A DNA stretch of 64,000 bases, taken from assembly GCF_030285665.1 (NCBI RefSeq), contig NZ_CP127295.1:10602001-10666000 (forward strand), given 5' to 3'. Source of the stretch: Amycolatopsis mongoliensis. Lineage in GTDB: Bacteria; Actinomycetota; Actinomycetes; Mycobacteriales; Pseudonocardiaceae. Shown piece by piece: positions 23,814 through 34,000 of the stretch. A program made the position numbers and the translations under genes. The notes under the pieces were generated by a model that saw only the letters and a program-made list of their open reading frames with translations, made no database searches and was not told the origin of the DNA. Numbering within the stretch: position 1 is the stretch's first letter; the number at the start of each line of letters is the position of its first letter.

Positions 23814-26800
23814 GTGACACAGCACAGATCGCGCTGGAGACGGCGGGCCGGGATCACCGTCCTCGCCACCGCACTCGGCGCCTCCGTCCTCGGCGTCGCC
23901 GTTCCCGTGGCGGTCGCCCAGCCGGCCCCGCCGACCTCGGGCGCGGCCGACGGCAAGACCCTCGACGAGCACGACCGCGCGCTCGTCGCCGAAGCCGAGA
24001 AGGCCGGCAAACCCGACGTCACGCTGCTGATCGCGGCCGAGAAGGGCCAGACCGGCGCGGCCGTCGAGCAGCTCAAGGCGCTCGGTGGCGTCGTCCAGTC
24101 CACCGACACCAAGCTCGACTACGTCAAGGTCACCATCCCGCCCGAGAAGGCGGAGAAGGCCGCGAAGCTCAAGGCGGTCAACGCCGTCGACGTCGACGGC
24201 CTCGTGTACCGCGACGACCCGAAGCCCGACGGCGCGACCACCCCGCTGCCGCAGCCCGCGCCGGGCAAGAACACCCCCCGCGTCAACCCGTACCTGCCCA
24301 CCGGCGACACCTACGCGGCGCAGTTCGGCCAGGTCCTGCCCAACTGGGACGGCAAGGACACCACCGTCGCGGTGCTCGACTCCGGGGTCGACCTCGACAC
24401 CCCCGCGCTGGCGACCACCAGCCACGGCGAGCGCAAGATCGTCGACTGGTACAACGCCAACGCCACCAACTCCGGTGACGGCACGTGGGTCAAGCAGTCC
24501 ACCCAGACCTACACCGGCACCTTCACCTCCAACGGCAAGAGCTGGACGGCCCCGGCGACCGGCGGCCCGTACACCTTCGGCGTGTTCAGCGAGACCGCCG
24601 GCGACCTCGGCGCCGCGGACAGCGAGACCGGCGGCGACGTCAACCGCGACGGCGACCGCGCCGACTCCTGGGGCGTGCTGCAGGACAGCGTGACCAAGGA
24701 GGTCCGCGTCGACCTCAACGGCAACGGCGACTTCACCGACGAGAAGCCGATGACCGACTACGCCAAGAAGTACGACGTCGGCTTCTTCGGCACCGACAAC
24801 CCGGCGACCGACATCGCCGAGCGGATGGCCTTCGTCGTCCAGACCGACAAGGCGGGCTACGTCGGCATCGGCATCGCCGGCGCCGAGCACGGCTCGCACG
24901 TCGCGGGCATCGCCACCGGCAACGACCTGTTCGGCGGCAAGATGGACGGCGCGGCCCCGGGCGCGAAGGTCCTGGCCGTCAAGGTCTGCCTCACCGGCAG
25001 CGCCTGCACGTCGTCCGGCCTGGTCGACGGCGTCGTCTACGCCGCCAGCCACGGCGCCGACGTCATCAACATCTCGATCGGCGGCCTGCCGGCGCTCAAC
25101 GACGGCAACAACGCCCGCGCGGAGCTCTACAACCGCACGATCGCCGAGTACAACGTCCAGATCTTCATCTCGGCCGGCAACAGCGGCGCCGGGGCGAACA
25201 CCGTCGGCGACCCGTCGGTCGCGTCGGACGCGATCTCGGTCGGCTCGTACATCACCAAGGAGACCTGGCTGTCGAACTACGGCTCGGTCACCCAGAACGC
25301 CGAGTCGCTGCACCCGTTCTCCTCGCGCGGCCCGCGTGAGGACGGCGGCTTCAAGCCGGACATCATCGCGCCCGGCGCGGCCATCGCCACCGTCCCGCGC
25401 TGGGAGGCGCCCAGCCCGGTACCCGGCACGTACACCCTGCCGGCCGGCTACGCGATGCTGCAGGGCACGTCGATGGCGGCGCCGCAGGCGACCGGCGCGG
25501 CGGCGCTGCTGGTGAGCGCGTACAAGGCGACGCACAACGGCCGGCGGCCGCCGGTGGCGCAGCTGCGTTCGGCGATCAAGTCGACCGCGCGGTTCGTGCC
25601 GGGCATCGGCGCGTACGCCCAGGGCGCGGGCCTGTTCAACGTCCCGGCCGCGTTCGTCGCGCTGTCGCTCAACCCGAAGCCGGACGCCGTTTCGACGTCC
25701 GTCGAGGTGCACACCGCGCTGTCGGGCCTGCTGGCCACGCCGAACACCGGCGTGGGCATCCACGACCGCGAAGGCGTGACCACGGGCAAGGCCTACACCC
25801 GCACGTACACGATCACCCGCACGACGGGCTCGGCCAAGCCGGTGCCGTACTTCGCGCGGTGGACCGGCAACGACGGCACCTTCTCCTCGGCGTCCACAGT
25901 GGTCCTGCCGCTGAACACCCCGGTGAAGTTCGACGTCAAGGTGAACCCGAAGAACACGGGCGTCCACTCGGCGCTGCTGTACCTGGACAACCCGCTGACC
26001 ATCGGCATCGACGTGCAGACCCTCAACACGGTCTTCGCGCCGCAGGAGTTCACCGCCGGCAAGGGCTACCAGGTCGACGTCGCCGGCAAGATCGCCCGCA
26101 ACCAGGCGACCAGCTACTTCGTGCGGGTGCCGCAGGGCGCCAGCGCGCTGAAGGTGGACCTGGACGCGGGCGCCGGCGCCCCGGGCAAGGGCCAGGTGCG
26201 GTTCCTGCGCTACGACCCGACCGGTGTCCCGGCCGAGGCGAGCACGTCCACGACGTTCTGTTACCTGCCCGACGCCGGCGCCGGCTGCCCGGGTGGCACG
26301 CCGACCAGCCGGACCGTCGCCAACCCGCTGCCGGGCGTGTGGGAGATCGTCGTCGAGGCGCGCCGGACGTCCGATGTGGACAATGCGGCGTACAAGCTGA
26401 GCGCGTCGGTGCTGGGCACGGCGATCACGCCGAACCCGGACACGATCGCGTCGGCGACGCTGGGCCAGCCGGTCGCGCGTTCGTACACCGTGACGAACAC
26501 GCTCGGCGCGTTCACCGGCAAGCTGAACGGCGCCACGCTGGGCAGCGCGAAGATCTCGCGGCCGGCGATCGCCGAAGGCGCGCAGCAGCAGTACCAGATC
26601 GCGGTGACGCCGGGCTCGACGTCGCTGACGGCCACGATCGGCAAGACGTCCGACGTCGGCGCCGACCTGGACCTGGTGCTGTACAACTGCACGAGCGGCT
26701 CCTGCGTGCAGGCGGCGGTCAGCGCGGACGGCGACTCCGAGGAGTCGGTGACCGTGGCCAACCCGGCCGCGGGCACCTGGGTCGCGCTGGTCGACGGGTA

Positions 26801-27047
26801 CGCGGTGCCTTCGGGCACCACCGAGTACGACTACCTCGACGTGTTCACCAACCCGGCGTTCGGCTCGGTCGCGGTGACCGACGCGAACGCGGCGCGCGCG
26901 TCGGGCAGCTCGTGGACGGTGCCGGCGACGGTGACGGCCACGGCCGCCCCCGCGGCGGGCCGGGTCCTGCGCGGTCAGCTGACCGTGCAGACCGACTCGG
27001 GTGTCACGGTCGGCTCCTCGCTGGTGCTGGTCAACTCCGTCAGCTAG
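23814..27047 (+). CDS. Large secreted subtilisin-like (S8) protease
   Basis: A 1077-residue exported protease. A basic signal peptide (RSRWRRRAGITVLATALGAS) precedes an inhibitor-I9-like prodomain (VTLLIAAEKGQTGAAVEQLK). Catalytic residues are D189 (VAVLDSGVD), H359 (EHGSHVAG) and S553 (GTSMAAPQATG), with the oxyanion Asn in SAGNSGAG. The 170-residue gap between D and H is far longer than in ordinary subtilisins and holds two calcium-loop-like motifs, DVNRDGDRADSW and DLNGNGDFTDE. About 450 C-terminal residues are beta-rich repeats of the TPPII or PPC type. GTG 23814 has GAAGGG upstream; an earlier in-frame GTG at 23772 lacks one. Confidence 0.92.
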   Translation: MTQHRSRWRRRAGITVLATALGASVLGVAVPVAVAQPAPPTSGAADGKTLDEHDRALVAEAEKAGKPDVTLLIAAEKGQTGAAVEQLKALGGVVQSTDTKLDYVKVTIPPEKAEKAAKLKAVNAVDVDGLVYRDDPKPDGATTPLPQPAPGKNTPRVNPYLPTGDTYAAQFGQVLPNWDGKDTTVAVLDSGVDLDTPALATTSHGERKIVDWYNANATNSGDGTWVKQSTQTYTGTFTSNGKSWTAPATGGPYTFGVFSETAGDLGAADSETGGDVNRDGDRADSWGVLQDSVTKEVRVDLNGNGDFTDEKPMTDYAKKYDVGFFGTDNPATDIAERMAFVVQTDKAGYVGIGIAGAEHGSHVAGIATGNDLFGGKMDGAAPGAKVLAVKVCLTGSACTSSGLVDGVVYAASHGADVINISIGGLPALNDGNNARAELYNRTIAEYNVQIFISAGNSGAGANTVGDPSVASDAISVGSYITKETWLSNYGSVTQNAESLHPFSSRGPREDGGFKPDIIAPGAAIATVPRWEAPSPVPGTYTLPAGYAMLQGTSMAAPQATGAAALLVSAYKATHNGRRPPVAQLRSAIKSTARFVPGIGAYAQGAGLFNVPAAFVALSLNPKPDAVSTSVEVHTALSGLLATPNTGVGIHDREGVTTGKAYTRTYTITRTTGSAKPVPYFARWTGNDGTFSSASTVVLPLNTPVKFDVKVNPKNTGVHSALLYLDNPLTIGIDVQTLNTVFAPQEFTAGKGYQVDVAGKIARNQATSYFVRVPQGASALKVDLDAGAGAPGKGQVRFLRYDPTGVPAEASTSTTFCYLPDAGAGCPGGTPTSRTVANPLPGVWEIVVEARRTSDVDNAAYKLSASVLGTAITPNPDTIASATLGQPVARSYTVTNTLGAFTGKLNGATLGSAKISRPAIAEGAQQQYQIAVTPGSTSLTATIGKTSDVGADLDLVLYNCTSGSCVQAAVSADGDSEESVTVANPAAGTWVALVDGYAVPSGTTEYDYLDVFTNPAFGSVAVTDANAARASGSSWTVPATVTATAAPAAGRVLRGQLTVQTDSGVTVGSSLVLVNSVS

Positions 27048-27060
27048 TCCCGCTCAACGG

Positions 27061-27090
27061 AAACCGCCCCGGGTTCGCCCGGGGCGGTTT
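27061..27090. terminator. Strong bidirectional terminator
   Basis: AAACCGCCCCGGG, a TTCG tetraloop and the exact complement give a 13-bp stem 13 bases after the protease stop, followed by TCGTTT. Confidence 0.92.
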
Positions 27091-27225
27091 TCGTTTACCC
27101 GGAGGCTTTCCTGGTGGGTTTCCGACGCAAGTTTGCGTATGTCCGGTGAAGTATTGCCCTCGCTCGGTTCTCGTCCGTATCGTCTGGACCACTCCCAGCC
27201 CGCAACGGCGCGACGAGGGGTTCCC

Positions 27226-28620
27226 ATGCGACGGTTCACGACGATCTTCGCCGCCCTTTTCCTCCTGGTGGCCACCCTGACCGCACCGGCCGCGCACGCC
27301 GCCGCGGCGCTCTCCGGCCGGACCCACCTCTTCTACTACCCTTGGTACGGCGCCGGTTCCGGCGGTTACCGCCACTGGCAGCAGGGCGGGCACACGCCCC
27401 CCGACGACCTCGGCGCGAACTTCTACCCGGTGCTGGGCCCGTACGACTCCGGCGACTTCGGCGGGGCCGTCGAGCAGCACATGCGCTGGATCGAGCAGTC
27501 CGGTGCCGGGGTGCTCGTCTACAGCTGGTGGGGTCAGGGGTCCTATGAGGACGGCCTGGCGGCCGGCGTGCTGGAAGCCGCGGCGCGGCACGGGATCGAG
27601 GTCGCCTGGCACCTGGAGCCCTACAGCGGGCGGACGGCGTCGTCGACGGTGGCGGACATCGAGTACCTCCTCGGGCGCTACGGCTCCAGCCCGGCCTTCT
27701 ACCGGGAGGGCGGCCGCGGGGCGTTCTACGTCTTCGAAAGCCTGCGCATCGCGGACTGGTCGCCGTTGGACCAGGTCCGTTCGTCGGCGATCGTCCTGGC
27801 GCAGACGACCGACACGAGCAAGGTCGCGCACTTCGGCGGGATGTACACCTACGACGCGATCGCCGGGGCGACGGCACCGGGCTGGCGCGAAGCGGGCGCG
27901 TACTGCGAGGCGAACGGCCTGGTGTGGGCGCCTTCGGTGGGCCCCGGCTACAACGACGATCGAGCGGTCCCCGGCAACACGACGCCGACGCTGTCCCGTG
28001 ACAACGGCGCCACCTACGACCGCGAATGGCAGAACGCGCTGTCCTCGAACGCGGACTGGGTTTCGGTGACGTCGTTCAACGAGTGGCACGAAGGCTCGGT
28101 CATCGAACCGGCCCGCTCGTCACCGCCTTCGCCGGCGTACGAGACTTTCGCCGGTGCGTATGGGACTTCCGGTGCGGCGTCGGAAACCGCTTATCTGGAC
28201 CGGACGCGCTACTGGGCTTCGCAGCTCTCCGGGCCTTCGGTGAACCTGGCGCTGAACAAGACGGCATCCGCGAGCGGGTCACAGGGTGGGTATCCGCCGG
28301 GCAACGCGGTCGACGGAAATGCTTCGAGCTATTGGGAAAGCACGAACAACACGTTCCCGCAGACCTTCACGGTGGACCTGGGCGCCCCGGCCACGGTGGG
28401 GCGGCTGGTGCTGAAGCTGCCACCGTCGTGGGGCACCCGGACGCAGACCATCGCGGTGAACGGCGGCAGCCCGGCGGGGTACGTCTTCGACCCGGCGCAC
28501 GGGAACACGGCGACCATCACGCTGCCGGCGACGCCGGGACAGTTCGTGCGGCTGACCTTCACCGGCAACACCGGCTGGCCCGCCGGCCAGTTGTCCGAAG
28601 TGGAGGCCTACGCCTCCTGA
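27226..28620 (+). CDS. Secreted GH99-like endo-alpha-mannosidase with discoidin domain
   Basis: A 464-residue secreted protein. Signal peptide about 1-26 (FTTIFAALFLLVATLTAPAA). Residues 33-335 resemble GH99/GH71 enzymes: HLFYYPWYG, GVLVYSWWGQGS, AWHLEPYSGR (likely catalytic acidic region), FYVFESLRI, TSFNEWHEGSVIEPA. From about 345 an F5/8 type C-like domain follows (VNLALNKTASASG, GNAVDGNASSYWES, FTVDLGAPATVGRLVL), a carbohydrate-binding module. The 3' end overlaps the ROK gene by 13 bases. With the GH92 enzyme it suggests extracellular alpha-mannan breakdown. Confidence 0.85.
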   Translation: MRRFTTIFAALFLLVATLTAPAAHAAAALSGRTHLFYYPWYGAGSGGYRHWQQGGHTPPDDLGANFYPVLGPYDSGDFGGAVEQHMRWIEQSGAGVLVYSWWGQGSYEDGLAAGVLEAAARHGIEVAWHLEPYSGRTASSTVADIEYLLGRYGSSPAFYREGGRGAFYVFESLRIADWSPLDQVRSSAIVLAQTTDTSKVAHFGGMYTYDAIAGATAPGWREAGAYCEANGLVWAPSVGPGYNDDRAVPGNTTPTLSRDNGATYDREWQNALSSNADWVSVTSFNEWHEGSVIEPARSSPPSPAYETFAGAYGTSGAASETAYLDRTRYWASQLSGPSVNLALNKTASASGSQGGYPPGNAVDGNASSYWESTNNTFPQTFTVDLGAPATVGRLVLKLPPSWGTRTQTIAVNGGSPAGYVFDPAHGNTATITLPATPGQFVRLTFTGNTGWPAGQLSEVEAYAS

Positions 28621-29771
28621 GCCCGCGCCAGGAACGGCGCCGGGTCGGCCAGCACCCGGTGCACCACCCGGCCCGCCGCGCCCAGCGTCGCGGCGTCGCC
28701 GCCGAGGCGTGACGCCGACAGCACCGGCGGTGCGCCCCGGAGCCCGCCGAGCCGTGCCGCCAGCACCTCCGACACGGGACCGGACAGCCACGGGTACAGC
28801 TGCGTGAAGATTCCGCCCAGCACGATGCGGTCGAGGTCCAGGAGGTTCACCGCCGACGTCAGCGCGACGCCGAGGGCGCGGCCGGCCGCCGCGCACGCCT
28901 GCAGGGCGGTTTCGTCGCCGCGCTCCAGGGCCGCCAGCAGCGCGGGCACGGACGGGGCGTTCCCCGCGGCCAGCACCGCCTCCTGCCCGGCGAACGTCTC
29001 CAGGCACCCGCTGCCCCCGCACCGGCACGGTGGCCCCTCCGGCGCCACGACGACGTGGCCCAGCTCGCCGGCCAGTCCGCGAGCCCCGGAGAACAGCGAG
29101 CCGTTCACGACCAGGCCCGCGCCGATGCCGATTTCGCCCGAAACGTAGAAGAAGTCGCGCTCGCCGTCGCCGAACCAGAGCTCGCCCAGCGCCGCGAGGT
29201 TCGCCTCGTTGTCCAGCTCGACGGGGATGGGCAGCCGCAGCAGGTCGGCCGCGCGGACGTCCTGCCAGCCCAGGTTGGGGGCGCTGAACAGCACGCCGTC
29301 GCCGACCGGGCCGGACACCGCCAGCACCGCGCCCGCGACCTCCAGCCCGAGCCGGTGCGTCTCGGTCAGCGCCTCCGTCGCCAGTGCCTGCAGCTCGGAG
29401 AGGACCTTCTTCGGCCGTGAACCGCGGTTGTCGCGCTCGCGGCGGGCGGCGAACCGCACCCCGCCGGTGAGGTCGAGCACGCGCACCGCGAGGTAGTCGA
29501 CGTTGATCTCCAGCCCCAGTGACGCCACGCGCGCCCCGCTGAGCACGACCGCCACCCCCGGCCGGCCGCGTTCGCCCGCCCGCGCGGGCCCGGTCTCGGC
29601 GAGCAGCCCGGCGTCCACCAGGTCGCCGACGAGCTTGCTCACCGTGGACTTGGTCAGGCCGGTGACCTCGGCGAGCGCGGCACGGGTCAGCGGGCCGCCG
29701 CGGCTGACCGCGCCCAGCACGACCTCGAGGTTGCGGGCGCGCATCGAGTCGTGCCGCACGGCCTGGGTCAT
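28608..29771 (-). CDS. xylR: ROK-family repressor, probable XylR
   Basis: A 387-residue ROK repressor. Winged helix at about 8-70 (RNLEVVLGAVSRGGPLTRAA, LTKSTVSKLVGDLVDAGLLA). The ROK domain has LGLEINVDYLAV, NLGWQDV, ELDNEANLAALGE, SGEIGIGAGLVVNG, and the zinc motif CRCGGSGCLE. ATG 29771 has AGGAGG. It is divergent from xylA, and a TTTAGT/ACTAAA dyad sits between them, so xylose-responsive repression of xylA is the likely role. It could also act on more distant genes. Confidence 0.88.
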   Translation of the reverse strand: MTQAVRHDSMRARNLEVVLGAVSRGGPLTRAALAEVTGLTKSTVSKLVGDLVDAGLLAETGPARAGERGRPGVAVVLSGARVASLGLEINVDYLAVRVLDLTGGVRFAARRERDNRGSRPKKVLSELQALATEALTETHRLGLEVAGAVLAVSGPVGDGVLFSAPNLGWQDVRAADLLRLPIPVELDNEANLAALGELWFGDGERDFFYVSGEIGIGAGLVVNGSLFSGARGLAGELGHVVVAPEGPPCRCGGSGCLETFAGQEAVLAAGNAPSVPALLAALERGDETALQACAAAGRALGVALTSAVNLLDLDRIVLGGIFTQLYPWLSGPVSEVLAARLGGLRGAPPVLSASRLGGDAATLGAAGRVVHRVLADPAPFLARAQEA

Positions 29772-29832
29772 CGCGTCCCTCCTGCGAAGCACTCTAACCG
29801 GCCTCTTGACGCCCGGGACCGCCGCGGCGCAT

Positions 29833-29857
29833 ATTTAGTCTACAACGTGAACTAAAT
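29833..29857. promoter_or_regulatory. Probable XylR operator before xylA
   Basis: ATTTAGT and ACTAAAT are exact inverse arms with an 11-bp spacer, ending 12 bases before the xylA ATG. ROK/XylR sites in other bacteria use TTAGT/ACTAA half sites. AT-rich sequence here contrasts with the surrounding GC. Confidence 0.75.
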
Positions 29858-29869
29858 GAAGGGACAGTC

Positions 29870-31018
29870 ATGAGCGACTACGCTCCCCAGCCGGCCGACA
29901 AGTTCACCTTCGGCCTCTGGACCGTGGGCTGGCCCGCGGCCGACCCGTTCGGGGTCGCGACGCGCCCGCCGTTGGACCCGGTGGAGAGCGTGCACCGGCT
30001 GGCGGAGCTGGGCGCCTACGGCGTGACGTTCCACGACGACGACCTCCTGGCCACCGAGCCCGACCGCGACAAGGCGATCGAACGGTTCCGCAAGGCGCTC
30101 GCCGAGACCGGGCTCAAGGTCCCGATGGCGACGACGAACCTGTTCACCCACCCGGTGTTCAAGGACGGCGGCCTGACCAGCAACGACCGCGACGTCCGGC
30201 GGTACGCGCTGCGGAAGGTGCGCCGCAACCTCGACCTCGCGGCCGAACTGGGCGCGGAGACCTACGTCGTCTGGGGCGGGCGCGAAGGCGCCGAGTCCGA
30301 CGTCGCGAAGGACGTCCGGGCGGCGCTGGCCCGCTACAAGGAGGGCCTCGACCTGCTCGCCGACTACGTCGTCGAGAAGGGCTACTCGCTGCGGTTCGCC
30401 CTCGAACCCAAGCCGAACGAGCCGCGCGGCGACATCCTGCTGCCGACCATCGGGCACGCGCTGGGCTTCATCTCGCAGCTGGAGCGCTCGGAGCTGTTCG
30501 GGCTCAACCCCGAGGTCGGGCACGAGCAGATGGCCGGGCTCAACTTCGTGCACGGCATTTCGCAGGCGCTGTGGCAGGGCAAGCTGTTCCACATCGACCT
30601 CAACGGCCAGCACGGCCCGAAGTACGACCAGGACCTGATCTTCGGCCACGGTGACACGAAGAGCGCGTTCTTCCTGGTCGACCTGCTGGAGAACGGCGGG
30701 TACGAGGGTCCGCGGCACTTCGACTACAAGCCGCTGCGCACGGAAGACCCCGCGGATGTCTGGGTGTCCGCGGCCGCGAACATGCGGACGTACCTGATCC
30801 TGAAGGAGAAGTCGGCGGCGTTCCGCGCGGACCCGGAGGTGACGGAGGCGCTGGCGGCGTCCCGGGTCCCGGAGCTGTCGACGCCGACGCTGGCCCCGGG
30901 CGAGTCGTTCGACGACCTCCTGAACGACGAGTTCGACCTCGACGCGGCGGCGACGCGTGGTTACCACTTCACGCGCCTGAACCAGCTGGCCCTGGAGCAC
31001 CTCCTCGGCGTCCGCTGA
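29870..31018 (+). CDS. xylA: Xylose isomerase
   Basis: A 382-residue enzyme converting D-xylose to D-xylulose, close in length to the actinobacterial class. The opening [18 protein letters not shown] is diagnostic. Active-site groups are present: H55 in VTFHDDDL, the [11 protein letters not shown] metal/Lys motif, [34 protein letters not shown] and [17 protein letters not shown] is close upstream. The ROK repressor diverges from it. No xylulokinase or xylose transporter is nearby, so the remaining pathway is elsewhere. Confidence 0.97.
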   Translation: MSDYAPQPADKFTFGLWTVGWPAADPFGVATRPPLDPVESVHRLAELGAYGVTFHDDDLLATEPDRDKAIERFRKALAETGLKVPMATTNLFTHPVFKDGGLTSNDRDVRRYALRKVRRNLDLAAELGAETYVVWGGREGAESDVAKDVRAALARYKEGLDLLADYVVEKGYSLRFALEPKPNEPRGDILLPTIGHALGFISQLERSELFGLNPEVGHEQMAGLNFVHGISQALWQGKLFHIDLNGQHGPKYDQDLIFGHGDTKSAFFLVDLLENGGYEGPRHFDYKPLRTEDPADVWVSAAANMRTYLILKEKSAAFRADPEVTEALAASRVPELSTPTLAPGESFDDLLNDEFDLDAAATRGYHFTRLNQLALEHLLGVR

Positions 31019-31022
31019 AAAG

Positions 31023-31073
31023 CCGTGAATGGCACATTGAGGGACTTAGAGTCCCTCAATGTGCCATTCACGG
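31023..31073. repeat. Long palindrome, class 2, copy 2
   Basis: A perfect 24-bp stem (left arm begins CCGTGAATGGCACATTGAGG) with a TAG loop, between the converging xylA and dehydrogenase/ThuA genes. Compared with 20437-20487, the inner GGCAC replaces GTCGC and the opposite arm changes to match, so pairing is conserved. Confidence 0.85.
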
Positions 31074-31077
31074 ACTT

Positions 31078-34000
31078 CTAGGACACTGTCAGGGTGTCGA
31101 CGTCGAACAGGGAACCCGCGCCGCCCCGGAAGACCAGGTGGAGCGGGCCCGAGCCCGGCGTCACCGTCGCCGAGACCGTCTGGAACGTCTCCCAGCCGCC
31201 CGTGACGGGCACCGTGACCGTGCCCAGCAGGGTGCCGGTCGCCGAGCCGTCGCGGATCTCGATCGTGCCGCCCGCGCCGGCGGAGGACACGACCGCGCTG
31301 AACCGCGTGATGCCCGCCGTGCTCACCGAGGCGTACCCGGCCCAGTCGCCGTTCTCGATGTAGCCCAGGGTGTTCCCGCCGCTCGCCGGAGCGTGCGGCG
31401 CGATCTGCACGCCCGAGCCCGACGTGAACGACTCACCCTCCACGGTGGTGGCCGGGGAGGACCCGCAGTCCGCCGGGACGACCCCGGCGGCGTACCGGAT
31501 CCCGCCGAGCAGTTCGGTCCGGAACGCGGTGTCTGCGTACGACTCGATCGTGTGGCCGAGCCCGGTGTAGAACGCGCGGCCCGCGCCCTGCGGGTGACAC
31601 CACGTGATCGGGTGGTCAGCACCCATCTCGCCGCCGGTGTAGCTGGACTCGTCCAGCGTCTGCAGCACGTGCACGTTGCCACGCGGGTTCGTCCGGTAGT
31701 TGTACAGCTCGTCCGTCCGGGTCCAGACCGCCGGCAGGTGCGCCGTCGCCGGGTGGGTGCCGTCCTCCGTCACGAACCGGGCCGCCTGGATCGCCGGGTG
31801 GCTCTTGAACCAGGCGCCGACGAGCGTGCCGTACCACGGCCAGTCGTACTCGGTGTCCGCCGCGGCGTGAATGCCGAGGTAGCCGCCGCCACCCTCCACA
31901 TAGGACTCGAACGCCGCCTGCTGCGTGGCGTCCAGGACGTCACCGGTGGTCGACAAGAAGATCACCGCCCGGTACTTCGCCAGTTCGGTGGCCGTGAAGA
32001 CCGAAGCGTCTTCGGTCGCCGTCACCCCGAACCCCTGAGCCGCGCCCAGCTCCCGGATCGCCTGGATCCCGGCCGGGATCGAGTCGTGCCGGAAGCCGGC
32101 CGTCTTGGAGAACACCAGCACGTCGTACGCGGGATCGACCTGGGTCGGCATGGTGCTCAGGCTAAAGGTGTCGATGTCGAACAGGGAACCGGAACCGCCG
32201 CGGAACACCAGGAACAGCGGCCCGGACCCGCTCGACACCGACGCCGTGACGGTCTGGAACACCTCCCAATCCCCGGTCGAAGGCACCGAAACCGTGCCCA
32301 GCAGCGTCCCGGTGGCCGACCCGGACCGGATCTCGATCGTGCCGCCGGCGCCGGCCGACGACACCCGTGCGGTGAACGTCCGCGCGCCCGCCGTGCTCAC
32401 CGACGCGTATCCGGCCCAGTCGCCGTTCTCGATGTAGCCCAGGGTGTTCCCGCCGCTCGCCGAGGCGTGCGGGGCGATCTGGACCCCCGAACCGGACGTG
32501 AACGACTCCCCTTCGACCGCGCCCGCCTGGGTGGCGGTGGTGAAGGTGAACGCGTCGACGTCGAACAGGTTGCCCTGCCCGGTGACACCCTTGAACACGA
32601 GGTACAGCGTGGTCGTCCCGGACGGCCGGTTCGCCAGGTTCGCCGTCACGGTTTGGAACGTGTCCCAGTCCCCGGTGTTGGCGACGGCCGCCGACCCGAG
32701 CAGGGTGCCGGTCGGCGAACCCGCCCGGACCTCCAGCGTCCCGCCGGGGCCGCCGGACGACACACGCGCGCTGATCGACGTCGCGTTGCCCAGCGCGTAC
32801 GGCGTGAACGAGATCCAGTCTCCGTCGTCGGTGTACCCGACGGTCCGGCCGCCCTCCGCGGAACCGTGGTCGGCGAGCTGGATCCCGGACTGGGCCGAGA
32901 AGTGCTCACCCTGGCGGTGCCGCGGCTGGAGCTTGTGGACGCTGTGCGACGTCAGCCCGCCATTGTCGGTGTACTGCGCGTCGAAGACGCCGAAGATGTT
33001 CGCCGCGGCGTCGTGCTCGCCGTCGACCGGGACGGCGATCGAGCCGCTGCACCCGGTCTGCTGGGTGATCTGGTGCTGGTGGCTGTCGTGGCCGAGGAGG
33101 TAGGTGACCTTGACCTTCGAGCAGTCGAGCGGCCCGTCCTCCGGGTCGCTGCCGGTCACCTGGAACGGCACGGTGTCCCCGAAGGAGAACAGCTGCCCGT
33201 CCGCCGGCACCCCCAGGGAGATCGACGGCGCGGTGTTCCCGACCGTGACGACCAGGCTCGCGGTGCCGGTCAGGCCCTCCGGATCGGACACCGTGAGCGT
33301 CGGCGAGTAGGTGCCGTTGGTGGTGTAGGTGTGCGCGGGGTTCGCCGACGTCGACGTCTGACCGTCGCCGAAGTCCCAGCGGTAGCTCAGCGCCCCGCCT
33401 TCGGGATCGCTGCTGCCCGCGGACGAGAAGGTCACGGTCAGCGGGTTCGGGCCGGACGTCTTGTCGGCCGCGGCTTTCGCGACCGGGTTGCGGTTCGTGC
33501 CGGCGAGGTACTCGATGCGGTGGAGCGCCTGGTTGTCGTCGCCGGTGCCGTAGTCGAGGACGTACAGGGCGCCGTCGGGACCGAACGCCATGTCCATGAC
33601 CTGCGTGCCGGTCCACGGGAAGTCCTCGATGGTGCCGCGGCTGCCGTCGGCGTTGACGGTCACCGCCTTGATCCACTTGCGTCCGTACTCCCCGGCGAAG
33701 TACTTGCCGTCCAGGGACTGCGGGAACTTGACCGTGGACGTCGAAGCGGCGTCGTAGCGGTAGACCGGACCGCCCATCGGCGACTCCGAGCCGCTGCCGA
33801 ACTCCGGCGGCGAGCCCTCGTCGCCGGCGTACTTGATCCACGCGGGCTTCGGCACGGGCAGCTTGGCGAGCCCGGTGTTGCGGAACGAGGAGTTCGTCGG
33901 GCCGCCGGCGCAGTCGTACTTCGCGCCCGACGGGCCGCTCGGGAACGTGAAGTGGTTGTACGTCTCGGTCGTCGTGTTCGAGCCGGTGCAGTACGGCCAG

